DNA of 64,000 nucleotides. Source: Haloechinothrix halophila YIM 93223 (lineage in GTDB: Bacteria > Actinomycetota > Actinomycetes > Mycobacteriales > Pseudonocardiaceae). Positions 56,801 to 63,953 of this stretch are shown here, one piece after another. The translations under genes were made by a program, and so were the position numbers. How positions within the stretch are numbered: the stretch's first letter is position 1; each line of letters opens with the position of its first letter. The notes under the pieces are model-generated. The model was not told the origin of the DNA, ran no database searches, and saw only the letters and a list, made by a program, of their open reading frames with translations. Location of the stretch: NCBI RefSeq assembly GCF_000504245.1, contig NZ_KI632509.1, positions 3,515,751-3,579,750 of the forward strand. Reading direction: 5' to 3'.

Positions 56801-57678
56801 GGCACCCCGAGCTCACCGAGCACCGCGCGCGCCGAGCGCGCCCGCGCCTGCGAGCTGGGCTTGCTCAACGTGTTGGTGTACAGCTCCCGCTCCGCGGGCG
56901 CGGCCACCGCGACGAAGTTGGCGAGCCGGTCCTCGATGCGTACTTCCCAGGTGCGCACCAGCGTCAGCTCGGACGGCGCAAGCGAACCCCGCACCGCGCC
57001 GAGGCCGACCAGTGCGCGCTGCTTGGACACCTCCTCGCGCGCGGCCGCCAATTCGAGCACCGCACGCGGGGTGCCGCCAATCGCCTCGTCACTGACCCGG
57101 GCCACCGACGCACTGGCGAGCTGCAACAGGGCGTCGGTGATCGCGGAGTACTCCTTGATCGCTTCGACCGGGCCGAGCTTGCCCGCCGAGACGTCCTCAC
57201 GCAGGGCGGGCAACCTGTTGAGCACAGTCTCCGACCGGGTGACCGCGTCGACGATGCCCTTGTCGTGCTCCACCGCCCGCGTCGCGGTGGAGGTGACCGG
57301 GTCGATGGCGGCGTCGACGTCCTCTCGCGCCTGCCGCAGCGCCTTGTTGGAGCCGCGCGAGTCGGTCAGTCTGGCAACGGTCTCGGTGCGCTCCCGCTGC
57401 ACGGCGTTGAGCAGGCCACCGACCTCGCCGGTGAGCACCATCAGGCTGTCGATCCGCTGGTAGCTGTCCGAACGCGAAATCTGGCTGGACAGCGTCGACG
57501 CACCGAGCACTACCGCGATCACCAGTGGCACCAGCGTGACCGCCGCCAGCTTGACCGGCAGCTTCCAGTCACGCCATGCCAGCAGCTTGCCGAGCCACGA
57601 ACGCCACGATGCGCCGCGTCCCGGCTCTTCGCCGAGCAACCGCTCGACGGGAACTTGTTGTTGGCCTGATCCGGTCAC
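53860..57678 (-). CDS. cvnA: CvnA, conservon sensor histidine-kinase-like protein with a very long low-complexity tail
   Basis: 1272 aa from the GTG at 57678 (GGGAG 8 nt upstream); an ATG at 57747 is possible. Helix 1 (about 39-59), an extracytoplasmic nitrate/nitrite-sensing-like helical domain (60-340), helix 2 (341-365), HAMP (366-437), a kinase-like dimer region 'LFQLDHLATRMRRNNENLM' (about 481-499) and an HATPase domain with N-box 'ELLDNATAFSPP' (about 557-568) and 'DHGIGM'. The tail of about 600 residues is Gly/Ser/Thr/Lys-rich and contains two copies of a module 'SGLPRR.RG..LLPGSA...RDPN..RGRLSSFQ.G..RG'. That module also occurs in other conservon kinases; the long linker is unusual. 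Confidence 0.93.
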   Translation of the reverse strand: MTGSGQQQVPVERLLGEEPGRGASWRSWLGKLLAWRDWKLPVKLAAVTLVPLVIAVVLGASTLSSQISRSDSYQRIDSLMVLTGEVGGLLNAVQRERTETVARLTDSRGSNKALRQAREDVDAAIDPVTSTATRAVEHDKGIVDAVTRSETVLNRLPALREDVSAGKLGPVEAIKEYSAITDALLQLASASVARVSDEAIGGTPRAVLELAAAREEVSKQRALVGLGAVRGSLAPSELTLVRTWEVRIEDRLANFVAVAAPAERELYTNTLSKPSSQARARSARAVLGELGVPSDRAIAELSPREWQDASGRVSEQLGQVADRLTAKAVATSNGLVSDATTGVVVLAVLLGLALLVALLVVIVITRQLLHSLRVLRTSAMTVAEERLPEEVRRIQDGTDPSTSIEPVPVTATDEVGEVARAFDAVHQQALRLAAEQANMRSAYGGMFVNLSRRSQSLVQRQLQLIERLERDEEDADQLATLFQLDHLATRMRRNNENLMMLSGAETGRRSGRPVSTADVLRAAVSEIEQYQRVVVQSPPTTKVVGHAASDLMRLLAELLDNATAFSPPETQVTVTTSVTNGGAMTIDVLDHGIGMSESEFAEANARMGEASEMTMVTSRRMGLFVVGRLASKHGFGVTLQRGTETEGVMATVAVPPELIIGAGGGPLTSEIPMITEAAAARTPDARTKQVISGAKTAPESDVEISGTALFTPITDDSEEPARRPDRTPRGGPTELPRRVPASANGTGGKSGTSSNGSAGSNGNTGGAESTADGGTKTAQNGASSGATNGGGKNGAGKTGTRNGGGTSAANANAGTDLPSGSALFKPGTSPLSDWWQAAAAEPAPPKEPVPSRSESTPIFDEMLSVWFRTTGDAAEQEPSTESEAKHGSWTFAADENWRTVAEIAKKSSASSFTEAGLPRRQRGERLLPGSAAGEQVSEKPSRSQLGRADLPDRDPNDVRGRLSSFQRGLSRGKHRVGKHNAPEAQDSGQSPEGTSGKHETGARPSSDTSSTSPNGQATGSGTPSGSDAASGHGSGHGSGNGAATGSRNGSSRGAAKGSGAAKKPGTGSGQGSTKGAGSGKRSSKPTANSAKGADSANGRGTGSDTGTGARNGQRTAAKHGAKSQGAKSHGAKPAATPGAAGDKPETPRNGAQPPSPEESTAPVPDPLATKDNEPATDIWDFSRDSELSDVDAMASMPPPDFTESGLPRRRRGAQLLPGSATATTKTAPVKPPQPDRDPNAMRGRLSSFQQGVRRGRDSTNQPSESTSQENGG

Positions 57679-58380
57679 GTATGTGACTCCCTGTTCCACA
57701 CGATCGACCCCAGTCAACGGTTCATGGTCTGGTCGGGACGGCAACATGCATTTCGCATGTTGCGCTCATCTACCGGTTCGCGACACTGCCTCACTCGATC
57801 ACCCAGTCCGTACTCCACGCACCGCACGGGCGACGTGCGGCAGTCCAGATCGACCGTGCCGGCACCAGCAGCCGCGAGACATCGTGCGCCGAACCTCCTC
57901 AAAGCCGCTTGCCGTGAAGCACTTCGTCGAATCTGCCGGGAGAGCCTACACCCATCAGGTGATCTCAAAATTCACTCGACATAGCGGCGTTGACCTGCGA
58001 CGACGCATCGAAAATGCGCTATCGGAAAATGGATATCAATTACCGCGTGCGACTCGAATTCATTCGGTGACGCCCTCTTGAGTGACCGTTGGAACCGAAA
58101 TCACCCACACAGAGCAATTATGTGATCTTTACACCGGAGGAGGGCTACCGAACGTACTAAAAACCCGTGTGATACGGGTAAATCTATGCACGATGATGTG
58201 GTCTCCAGTAACCCCTCTTAAGTCACACCGACGGGTGGAGCCCGCGGTCTGACAGCGACTGCATCTTGCAGGTCACCCGACCGGCGCGGGCGGGCGAAAT
58301 CGCAGGTAAAAGGGGGTAACTACGTCGAAATGTCCGATACGCGGCGCGTTCGGTGGTCGCTCAGTGGGGTGGACGCAGGT
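57679..58380. other. Large gap upstream of the conservon
   Basis: 702 bp without a supportable gene. 57930-58230 is markedly A/T-rich for this genome. A short symmetric element ACCCGT-5 nt-ACGGGT (58163-58179) is followed on the minus strand by a run of T; it could be a weak terminator for the minus-strand gene ending at 58381, or an operator. The rest should hold the cvn promoter; I could not place -10/-35 boxes with confidence. Confidence 0.45.
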
Positions 58381-58734
58381 TCAGTAGGCCGGGTGAGCCC
58401 GAACTCGGTGCGTCACCTTACGTTCGGCGAGGAACGACACGAACGGGATGCATCCGGCGAGCAACACGGCCGCGGTGCCCCACAAGGTCCACCGCGCCTT
58501 CAGCGCCAGATCGACCGCGAGCGCGAGGTAGACCATGTAGATCGCGCCGTGGATCGGCGAATAGATCGCCGACGGCTCCGGGTTGCCGAAGCCGTAACGG
58601 ATGATCATCACGACGACGAGACCGAGCAGGCCGATGCCGGTCACCACGGCGGCGACCCGGAAACGTCGCAACGGGGCGCGCAGGGTGCCTTCGCGGGTGG
58701 TGCCGGTGGTGTCCTGCTGCTCTGAGGTCGTCAT
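58381..58734 (-). CDS. DUF3817 membrane protein (Rv1342c-like)
   Basis: 117 aa with three membrane helices: 'FRVAAVVTGIGLLGLVVVMIIRY', 'SAIYSPIHGAIYMVYLALAVDLALKA' and 'WTLWGTAAVLLAGCIPFVSFLAERKV'. 'PIHG..YM.Y' and 'G.IPF.SF..E' are the DUF3817 signature. In Mycobacterium the DUF3817 gene Rv1342c lies next to lprD (Rv1343c), and here the same pair occurs. Function unknown; presumably an integral envelope protein. It starts 36 bp after the end of the LprD-like gene. Confidence 0.85.
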   Translation of the reverse strand: MTTSEQQDTTGTTREGTLRAPLRRFRVAAVVTGIGLLGLVVVMIIRYGFGNPEPSAIYSPIHGAIYMVYLALAVDLALKARWTLWGTAAVLLAGCIPFVSFLAERKVTHRVRAHPAY

Positions 58735-58770
58735 GGTTCCGCTGGCCCTCTCAACGGAGCTCAGGCCCCG

Positions 58771-59235
58771 TCACGATGTCTGGTCACGCTGGTTCAACTC
58801 AGCAAGGTAGCGGTTGTACTCCGCCAAGACGTCGTCGGGTTCACCGTCAGTGTCGGCCGCCACGGAATGCCGCGGCGCGCGGTACAGCCAGCGGCTCCGC
58901 AACGCCGACCCCGTAGCGGGGGCGTTGCTGCCGGTCGTCGCACTGGCGGTGGCGGGTTTGGCGCGCCCGGCCGGCTTCGTCGACGCTGCGCGCTCCGTCG
59001 GCTTCGCCGGCTCGGTCGATGCCGCGCGGAGCTTGCGCATCCGCAGGAACACGAACGCGGGAAACAGCCCGAACAGTGGCCATTGCAGCACGTAACCGAG
59101 GTTCTGAAAGCTACCGCCCGCCGAGGAATAGCGCTCCCACTGCCACCAGGCGAGCGCGCAGCACACGATCAGGCTCGCGGTCGAGACCGCGACCACACCG
59201 AACCGGCGTGCGGCAAGGGATTGCAGCGCTGACAC
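58771..59235 (-). CDS. LprD-like membrane protein
   Basis: 154 aa, GTG start. Two hydrophobic helices: 'FGVVAVSTASLIVCCALAWWQW' and 'NLGYVLQWPLFGLFPAFVFLRMRKL'. The 'WWQWERYSSAGGSFQNLGYVLQWPLFG' block is the conserved core shared with mycobacterial LprD (Rv1343c). A Ala/Thr/Pro/Lys-rich low-complexity linker (about 72-112) follows, then a C-terminal 'DDVLAEYNRYLAELNQRD' which is also conserved in relatives. The cysteine in the first helix is not in a good lipobox. Function unknown. Confidence 0.8.
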   Translation of the reverse strand: MSALQSLAARRFGVVAVSTASLIVCCALAWWQWERYSSAGGSFQNLGYVLQWPLFGLFPAFVFLRMRKLRAASTEPAKPTERAASTKPAGRAKPATASATTGSNAPATGSALRSRWLYRAPRHSVAADTDGEPDDVLAEYNRYLAELNQRDQTS

Positions 59236-59251
59236 ACTTCGACGCTAGCAC

Positions 59252-60133
59252 TCAGCCGCGACTGTTGACGGCGCGCGCATAGTGATCCGCCAGACCGAAG
59301 ACCTTCTGGCCGTACTCGACAGACTGGTTGTAGGACCACAAACCGGCCCACCAGCCCTCGGCAGACGACATGTCCCTGCCGCCGGCGCAGAGATAGTGGG
59401 CAGCGGCGAGCGCGGCGTCGTCGATCTGCTGCGGGTCGGCCACTCCGTCGCCGTTGCCGTCGGCGGCGTAACTCGCCCAGGTAGACGGGATGAACTGCAT
59501 CGGTCCGACCGCGCGGTCCACCTTGGTGTCACCATCGAGTTCGCCGCCATCGGTGTCGCTGATGGACTTGAAACCGCCAGAGCCGTCCAGCGGGACACCG
59601 ATGATCGGCGTGGACGGCACACCGTTGGGCTGCAACACCGCGCCGCCGTAGCGACCGTGGTCGGACTCCACCCGCCCGATGCCTGCCAGCGTCGCCCACG
59701 ACAACCGGCACGCCGGGTTGGTCTGCTTCATAGCGATCTCGGCCTTGCCGTAGGCGTGCAAAGCCCGCGACGGAACCCCGATCGCGGGCCCGGTGCGCTT
59801 CGCCCAGCCGGTGAGCGAGCCACCGGAACCCTGCGTGCCCGACCCGCCACTCGGGCGCTGCTTACGCTGCTTCGGCGTGTCCTTGACGGACACCGGGGTT
59901 ACCGACCCTGGCTTCACGTTGGCGGCCTGCACGGAAAGTGCGGGAATCTCCAGCGTGGTCGGGCTCGGATCAAGCGCGGCGGCTTGCTTCAGCCCCCACA
60001 CCGCGCCAACGGCAAGGCCGAGAACACCGAGTACGGCGACCAGCCGAGCGCCCACAGCACGACCGTGGGCGTGCCGTTGTCTCGGCCGGGAACGCCTACT
60101 CTCGTCGTTCTCGCTCTCACCTGAGCTGCCCAC
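59252..60133 (-). CDS. Lytic murein transglycosylase (SLT_2/MltB-like)
   Basis: 293 aa from the GTG at 60133 (GAGG 9 nt upstream); a TTG lies one codon earlier. An Arg-rich cytoplasmic start and one helix (about residues 29-48) anchor it, followed by a Ser/Gly linker and the catalytic domain. The catalytic Glu is in 'LAGIGRVESDHGRYGG', and 'DRAVGPMQFIPSTWASYAADGNGDGVADPQQIDDAALAAAHYLCAGG' is the SLT_2 core that includes a Ca-binding-like 'DGNGDG'. 'GLWSYNQSVEYGQKVFGLADHY' closes the fold. It cleaves peptidoglycan strands to 1,6-anhydro ends. This resembles actinobacterial transglycosylases near Rpf-type growth factors. Confidence 0.9.
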   Translation of the reverse strand: MGSSGESENDESRRSRPRQRHAHGRAVGARLVAVLGVLGLAVGAVWGLKQAAALDPSPTTLEIPALSVQAANVKPGSVTPVSVKDTPKQRKQRPSGGSGTQGSGGSLTGWAKRTGPAIGVPSRALHAYGKAEIAMKQTNPACRLSWATLAGIGRVESDHGRYGGAVLQPNGVPSTPIIGVPLDGSGGFKSISDTDGGELDGDTKVDRAVGPMQFIPSTWASYAADGNGDGVADPQQIDDAALAAAHYLCAGGRDMSSAEGWWAGLWSYNQSVEYGQKVFGLADHYARAVNSRG

Positions 60134-60260
60134 CAATAATCGCCTCTCGTCGCCGCCGGCTCACTGGATACAACGCGCCGCGATCTCGCGGCGTTACGCC
60201 GTTGTATCACGACAGTACCGACGTGCGGGTGAAACGATCGTGACGCGGACCGCGGCAGGC

Positions 60261-60755
60261 TCAGCTCGCCGCGTCGCGACGGGCCCGCGACAGCCTGGCG
60301 ACGCACCACGCGGCGGCGCTGCCTCTGCGAAGGTGTTCCAGGACCGTGTACGGACCGAGGTGGGTGCTGAGGTCACTCGGTGACAGACCGGCGGCACGGT
60401 ACTCCAGCGCGCGCTGGTCCAGCGGGCTGAGCCCGGCGTCCCACCATTCTTCGGCCTCCGCGACGCCACCGACCATGCGCCACCATCGCGCCGCGGCGGC
60501 GAGCAGCTCGTCAGGAACACCGGGCAGCCGCTTGCGCATGGCAGCGATGTACGACGAGTCCGAAGGGTCCGTGATGTTGAGGGCCGACCAGTCCGGCGCG
60601 TCCTCACTGCTGCGTTGACCTGGGATTCCTGGCGTCGCTGGGACGTCTGCGAGCCACTCCGACGCTATGCGGTTGATCTCGACGTCCTCCGCGGTTTGAG
60701 CTCGCTCCTCCGACCACTGCCGGATCAACTCGTCTACGCCAGGATCATGGGTCAT
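60261..60755 (-). CDS. Hypothetical helical cytoplasmic protein
   Basis: 164 aa; the ATG at 60755 follows AGGGAGA with 5 nt spacing, so it is translated. It is acidic and Trp-rich ('AAARWWRMVGGVAEAEEWWDAGLSPLDQRALEYRAAGLSPSDLSTHLG'), with no signal peptide or membrane helix. The part 'DQRALEYRAAGLSPSDLSTHLGPYTVLEHLRRG' has the feel of a helix-turn-helix-like or 'RNase-like tail' module seen in several actinobacterial hypothetical proteins. I do not recognise a named family. Confidence 0.65.
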   Translation of the reverse strand: MTHDPGVDELIRQWSEERAQTAEDVEINRIASEWLADVPATPGIPGQRSSEDAPDWSALNITDPSDSSYIAAMRKRLPGVPDELLAAAARWWRMVGGVAEAEEWWDAGLSPLDQRALEYRAAGLSPSDLSTHLGPYTVLEHLRRGSAAAWCVARLSRARRDAAS

Positions 60756-61142
60756 GTCCGTCTCCCTACGGGTATGCAGTCATAGAGTCGGGGCCGTACC
60801 GCTTCGTGATCGGGAGTTCGCGATCGCCAGTGTCGACTGGTGTCTCTCTGACGGTGCAGAACCACTCGGTCACTTAATGTGAGCACCGTAGGGTGCGTTC
60901 CCACCGATACGCCAGACCTCAAGTCATCGAATTCCGCTGACCTGGGAGTTCATTCCACCAATCCACCCGTACGGCGCAATCTTGCGCCCGCATTGTGGGA
61001 CAGCTCACATGCGAGTGCACGTGCATCCGCGCTGCTCAGGGCGGCATTTCCCGTCGCGGTCGATCGTACGAGTGTCCGCTGATCGATGTGATGCGGGCCA
61101 CGTCGCCTACGCAGCGCGCACAGTGTCGGTAGTGCGGAGAAA
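60756..61142. other. Intergenic region between two minus-strand genes
   Basis: 387 bp. A 67-codon plus-strand frame (60879-61082) has no binding site, no plausible protein composition and was rejected. No hairpin or palindrome worth reporting was seen; the promoter of the gene starting at 60755 should be here. Confidence 0.4.
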
Positions 61143-61310
61143 CTAAGCGAACAAGGCGCGGACGAACGTCATGAGGGCTTCCGCCCCATCCTGCAGCCAA
61201 CCCAGGACCTCGTGCACAGCGTTCGCGGACTCGTGCGGTTTGGAGATAAGGAAGAACAGCACGATTGCGACAGCGCCGACAATGGCGGCCTTTTTGGCGT
61301 TCGGCGTCAT
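61143..61310 (-). CDS. Small single-helix membrane protein (55 aa)
   Basis: The ATG at 61310 has GGAG two to three nt upstream (GATGGAGCC). The product MTPNAKKAAIVGAVAIVLFF has a basic N-terminus and a clear membrane helix (about residues 7-23), continues 'LISKPHESANAVHEVLGWLQ' and ends 'DGAEALMTFVRALFA', a second amphipathic helix. The pattern is that of a genuine small membrane protein; similar 50-60-aa proteins with 'P..SA..V......L...A..L..F...L' are common in actinobacteria. It lies alone between two minus-strand genes. Function unknown. Confidence 0.65.
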   Translation of the reverse strand: MTPNAKKAAIVGAVAIVLFFLISKPHESANAVHEVLGWLQDGAEALMTFVRALFA

Positions 61311-61442
61311 GGCTCCATCCGATCAGCTATCACAAGGCCGCACGCTTCGGCCCGCTTTCCGTGTCCGGCTCTCGAGCCTAGAGCAAACGTCGATCAACTC
61401 CGCACCGGTCGGCGCCACGCGCACGGCGTGGCGCCGACCGCC

Positions 61443-62588
61443 TTACGCGATCACACCCGCGTCCCGCAGGCGAGCGACCTCCGTCTCGGCCATGCCCAGT
61501 TCGGACAGCACCTCGTCGGTGTCGGCTGCCGTCTCATGCGGAGCGGCGGGCGTGGCAGCTGGCGTGCGGTCGAACTTCGGCGCGGGCGACGGCAGCGTCA
61601 CACCACCGACGTCGACGAACGTGCCGCGCGCCGCGTTCTGCGGGTGCGACGGCGCCTCTTCAGCCGACAGCACCGGCGTGATACAGGCGTCAGTGCCCTC
61701 CGCCTTGGCGACAAGCTCGTCGCGGGTGTACTTGGCGATCTCGGCCGTCAGGAGCTCACGCAGCCGTGGCCACTGCGATGCGTCGAAGTGATGGTGCGGC
61801 AGCTCGGCGTCGTCCAGCTCGAGCACCTTCACCAGGTCAGCCCAGAACCGCATCTCGAGCGCACCAACGGCCACATACTTGCCGTCCTTGCACTCGTAGG
61901 TGTCGTAGAACGGCGCGCCGCCGTCGAGCAGGTTGGTACCGCGCTCCCCCGACCAGGCACCGCTGGCCTTGAGCCCGTACAAGCTCGTCGCCAGCAACGC
62001 GGAACCTTCCACCATCGACGCGTCGACGACCTGGCCCTTGCCAGAGTTGCCCCGCTCGAACAGCGCGGCGAGAATGCCCATCGCCAGCAACATCCCGCCA
62101 CCGCCGTAGTCGGCGACCAGGTTCAGCGGCGGCATCGGGCGCTCCCCGGCACGGCCGATCGCGTCCAACGCGCCCGACAGCCCGACGTAGTTGATGTCGT
62201 GGCCCGCGCGCTGTGCCATCGGACCGTCCTGGCCCCAGCCGGTGATCCGGCCATAGATCAGGCGCGGGTTGCGGGCGTGGCAGTCGGCGGGCCCAAGGCC
62301 CATCCGCTCGGTCACGCCGGGCCGGAAGCCCTCCACCAGCACGTCGGCCTGCTCAACCAGGCTGAGCACCAGCTCGACGCCCTCCGGCTGCTTGGTGTCG
62401 ACGCCGATCGACCGGCGGCTGCGGCGCAGCGGGTCGTTCTCGAAGCCGATCACATCGGCGCCCGGCTTGGCCCGGTCGACCCGAATGACGTCGGCCCCCA
62501 GGTCGGCCAGCACGGTACAAGCGAAAGGTCCCGGCGCGAGCCCTGCTAGTTCCACCACCCGCAGCCCGCTCAGCGGCCCTGCTCCCAT
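61443..62588 (-). CDS. CaiB/BaiF CoA-transferase family protein (alpha-methylacyl-CoA racemase-like)
   Basis: 381 aa from the ATG at 62588, 7 nt after GAGG. 'GPLSGLRVVELAGLAPGPFACTVLADLGADVIRVDR' is the family start, 'DVLVEGFRPGVTERMGLGPADCHARNPRLIYGRITGWGQDGPMAQRAGHDINYVGLSGALDAIGR' contains the racemase-type His-Asp pair 'GHDINY', and 'GGGMLLAMGILAALFER' follows. The GHDINYVGLSGAL motif is typical of Amacr/Mcr racemases, which invert 2-methylacyl-CoA in branched fatty-acid and sterol side-chain breakdown. It is preceded by an acyl-CoA dehydrogenase, supporting lipid catabolism. Confidence 0.9.
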   Translation of the reverse strand: MGAGPLSGLRVVELAGLAPGPFACTVLADLGADVIRVDRAKPGADVIGFENDPLRRSRRSIGVDTKQPEGVELVLSLVEQADVLVEGFRPGVTERMGLGPADCHARNPRLIYGRITGWGQDGPMAQRAGHDINYVGLSGALDAIGRAGERPMPPLNLVADYGGGGMLLAMGILAALFERGNSGKGQVVDASMVEGSALLATSLYGLKASGAWSGERGTNLLDGGAPFYDTYECKDGKYVAVGALEMRFWADLVKVLELDDAELPHHHFDASQWPRLRELLTAEIAKYTRDELVAKAEGTDACITPVLSAEEAPSHPQNAARGTFVDVGGVTLPSPAPKFDRTPAATPAAPHETAADTDEVLSELGMAETEVARLRDAGVIA

Positions 62589-62623
62589 GTTCTGTCCTCT
62601 CGTCACGGTCACACTCGTCAAAA

Positions 62624-62657
62624 TCGGCTAGGAAGTCGATTCGGCTAGGAAATCGAT
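62624..62657. repeat. Tandem 17-bp direct repeat in the racemase control region
   Basis: TCGGCTAGGAAGTCGAT (62624-62640) is followed without gap by TCGGCTAGGAAATCGAT (62641-62657), one base different. It lies 36-69 nt upstream of the racemase start and just after the hairpin that ends the acyl-CoA dehydrogenase transcript. It could be a two-site operator or a small duplication. Confidence 0.65.
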
Positions 62658-62662
62658 GAGAA

Positions 62663-62693
62663 GTGAGGGTGACCCGAACCGGGTCACCCTCAC
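62663..62693 (-). terminator. Terminator of the acyl-CoA dehydrogenase gene
   Basis: A perfect 14-bp stem with a 3-nt loop: GTGAGGGTGACCCG (62663-62676) with CGGGTCACCCTCAC (62680-62693), starting 9 nt after the stop on the minus strand. It implies that the racemase has its own promoter. Confidence 0.85.
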
Positions 62694-62702
62694 AGCGAGC
62701 CC

Positions 62703-63854
62703 TCACAGGCTGCGAGCGATGATCTCCTTCATGATCTCGTTGGTGCCGCCGAAGATCCGGGTCACCCTCACGTCGGCCCATGCCCGTGCGATCGGGTACT
62801 CATTCATATAGCCATAGCCGCCGAACAGCTGCAGACACTCGTCGACCACCAGGTTGATCCGGTCCGTCGTCCACAACTTGATCATCGCGGCGCCCTGCAC
62901 GTCCAGCTCGCCCTTGAGGTGCCGCTCAATGCACTGGTCCAGGAACGCCCTGCTCGCCGCGGCTTCCGTCGCCGCCTCCGCGAGCTTGAACTTGGTGTTC
63001 TGGAAGCCGAAGATCGGCCTGCCGAACGCGGTGCGCTCCTTGGTGTACTCCAGCGTCTGGTTGACGGCCGCCTCCATACCGGCGACCGCCGTGACGGCGA
63101 TGATCAGCCGTTCCTGCGGCAACTGCTGCATCAGCTGGATGAAGCCCTGGCCCTCGGCGTCACCGAGCAGGTTCGCCGCGGGGACGCGAACGTCGTCGAA
63201 GAACAGCTCCGAGGTGTCCTGGCCCTTCATGCCGATCTTGTCCAGCACGCGCCCGCGCCGGAAGCCCTCCGACGACGTCGGCACGCCGAACAGCGACACC
63301 CCGGCAGCGCCCGCGTCCGGGTCCGTCTTGGCCGCCACGATGACGAAATCAGCCTGGGCACCGTTCGTGATGAACGTCTTGGAGCCGTTGATCACGTACT
63401 CGTCGCCGTCGCGGACCGCGCGGGTCTTGATGCCCTGGAGGTCGGAGCCGGTGCCGGGCTCGGTCATCGCGATCGCACCGACCCACTCGCCGCTGACCAG
63501 CTTGGGCAGCCAGTCGTGCTTCTTCTCATCGGAGGCGTAGTTGAGCACGTAGTGGTTCACGATGCCGCTGTGCACGGACACGCCCCACGCGCTGTCTCCC
63601 GAGCGCGACTGCTCCTCGAGCAGCACGGCCTCGTGCGCGAACGTGCCGCCGCCACCGCCGAACTCCTCCGGCATGGACAACCCGAGCAACCCGACGTCGC
63701 CAGCTTTGCGCCACAGGTCGCGGTCGACCTCTTTCTGATGTGCCCAGCGCTCCTGGTTCGGCGTCAGCTCCTTCTGGCAGAAGGTGCGCGCGAGCTCGCG
63801 GAAGTCTTCGAGATCGGAATCGCTCCACGAACTCGCGGGCAGTTGCAGCGGCAT
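62703..63854 (-). CDS. Acyl-CoA dehydrogenase
   Basis: 383 aa from the ATG at 63854, 4 nt after GGAGG. 'AIAMTEPGTGSDLQGIKTRAVRDGDEYVINGSKTFITNGAQADFVIVAAKT' is the FAD/substrate strand region, 'FDDVRVPAANLLGDAEGQGFIQLMQQLPQERLIIAVTAVAGMEAAVNQTLEYTKERTAFGRPI' the middle, and 'QLFGGYGYMNEYPIARAWADVRVTRIFGGTNEIMKEIIARSL' the C-terminus. In the latter the catalytic Glu position ('YGYMNEYPIARAWADVRV') matches medium/long-chain enzymes. It introduces the 2,3 double bond in acyl-CoA. Operator-like sites upstream and a divergent gene suggest TetR control. Confidence 0.93.
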   Translation of the reverse strand: MPLQLPASSWSDSDLEDFRELARTFCQKELTPNQERWAHQKEVDRDLWRKAGDVGLLGLSMPEEFGGGGGTFAHEAVLLEEQSRSGDSAWGVSVHSGIVNHYVLNYASDEKKHDWLPKLVSGEWVGAIAMTEPGTGSDLQGIKTRAVRDGDEYVINGSKTFITNGAQADFVIVAAKTDPDAGAAGVSLFGVPTSSEGFRRGRVLDKIGMKGQDTSELFFDDVRVPAANLLGDAEGQGFIQLMQQLPQERLIIAVTAVAGMEAAVNQTLEYTKERTAFGRPIFGFQNTKFKLAEAATEAAASRAFLDQCIERHLKGELDVQGAAMIKLWTTDRINLVVDECLQLFGGYGYMNEYPIARAWADVRVTRIFGGTNEIMKEIIARSL

Positions 63855-63866
63855 GAGTCCTCCAGC

Positions 63867-63908
63867 TGGAAAACATTCCATTCGGCATGTAAGTTCTACC
63901 TGGAATGT
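63867..63908. promoter_or_regulatory. Operator-like sites between the acyl-CoA dehydrogenase and the divergent gene
   Basis: TGGAA-AACA-TTCCA (63867-63880) is a perfect palindrome 12 nt upstream of the dehydrogenase start. ACATTCCA (63873-63880) is repeated in inverse as TGGAATGT at 63901-63908, 20 bp away. Two sites sharing the TGGAATGT half sequence, in a divergent gap, are what a TetR/FadR-type acyl-CoA-responsive repressor would use. Confidence 0.6.
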
Positions 63909-63953
63909 ACAGCTCGCCGCCCAGTGGAACAAGCACGGAATGAGGGAGATGAG

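Noticed and set aside
60879-61082. 67-codon plus-strand ORF
   Set aside because: No ribosome binding site, no domain, Ser/Pro/Ala composition of non-coding DNA.
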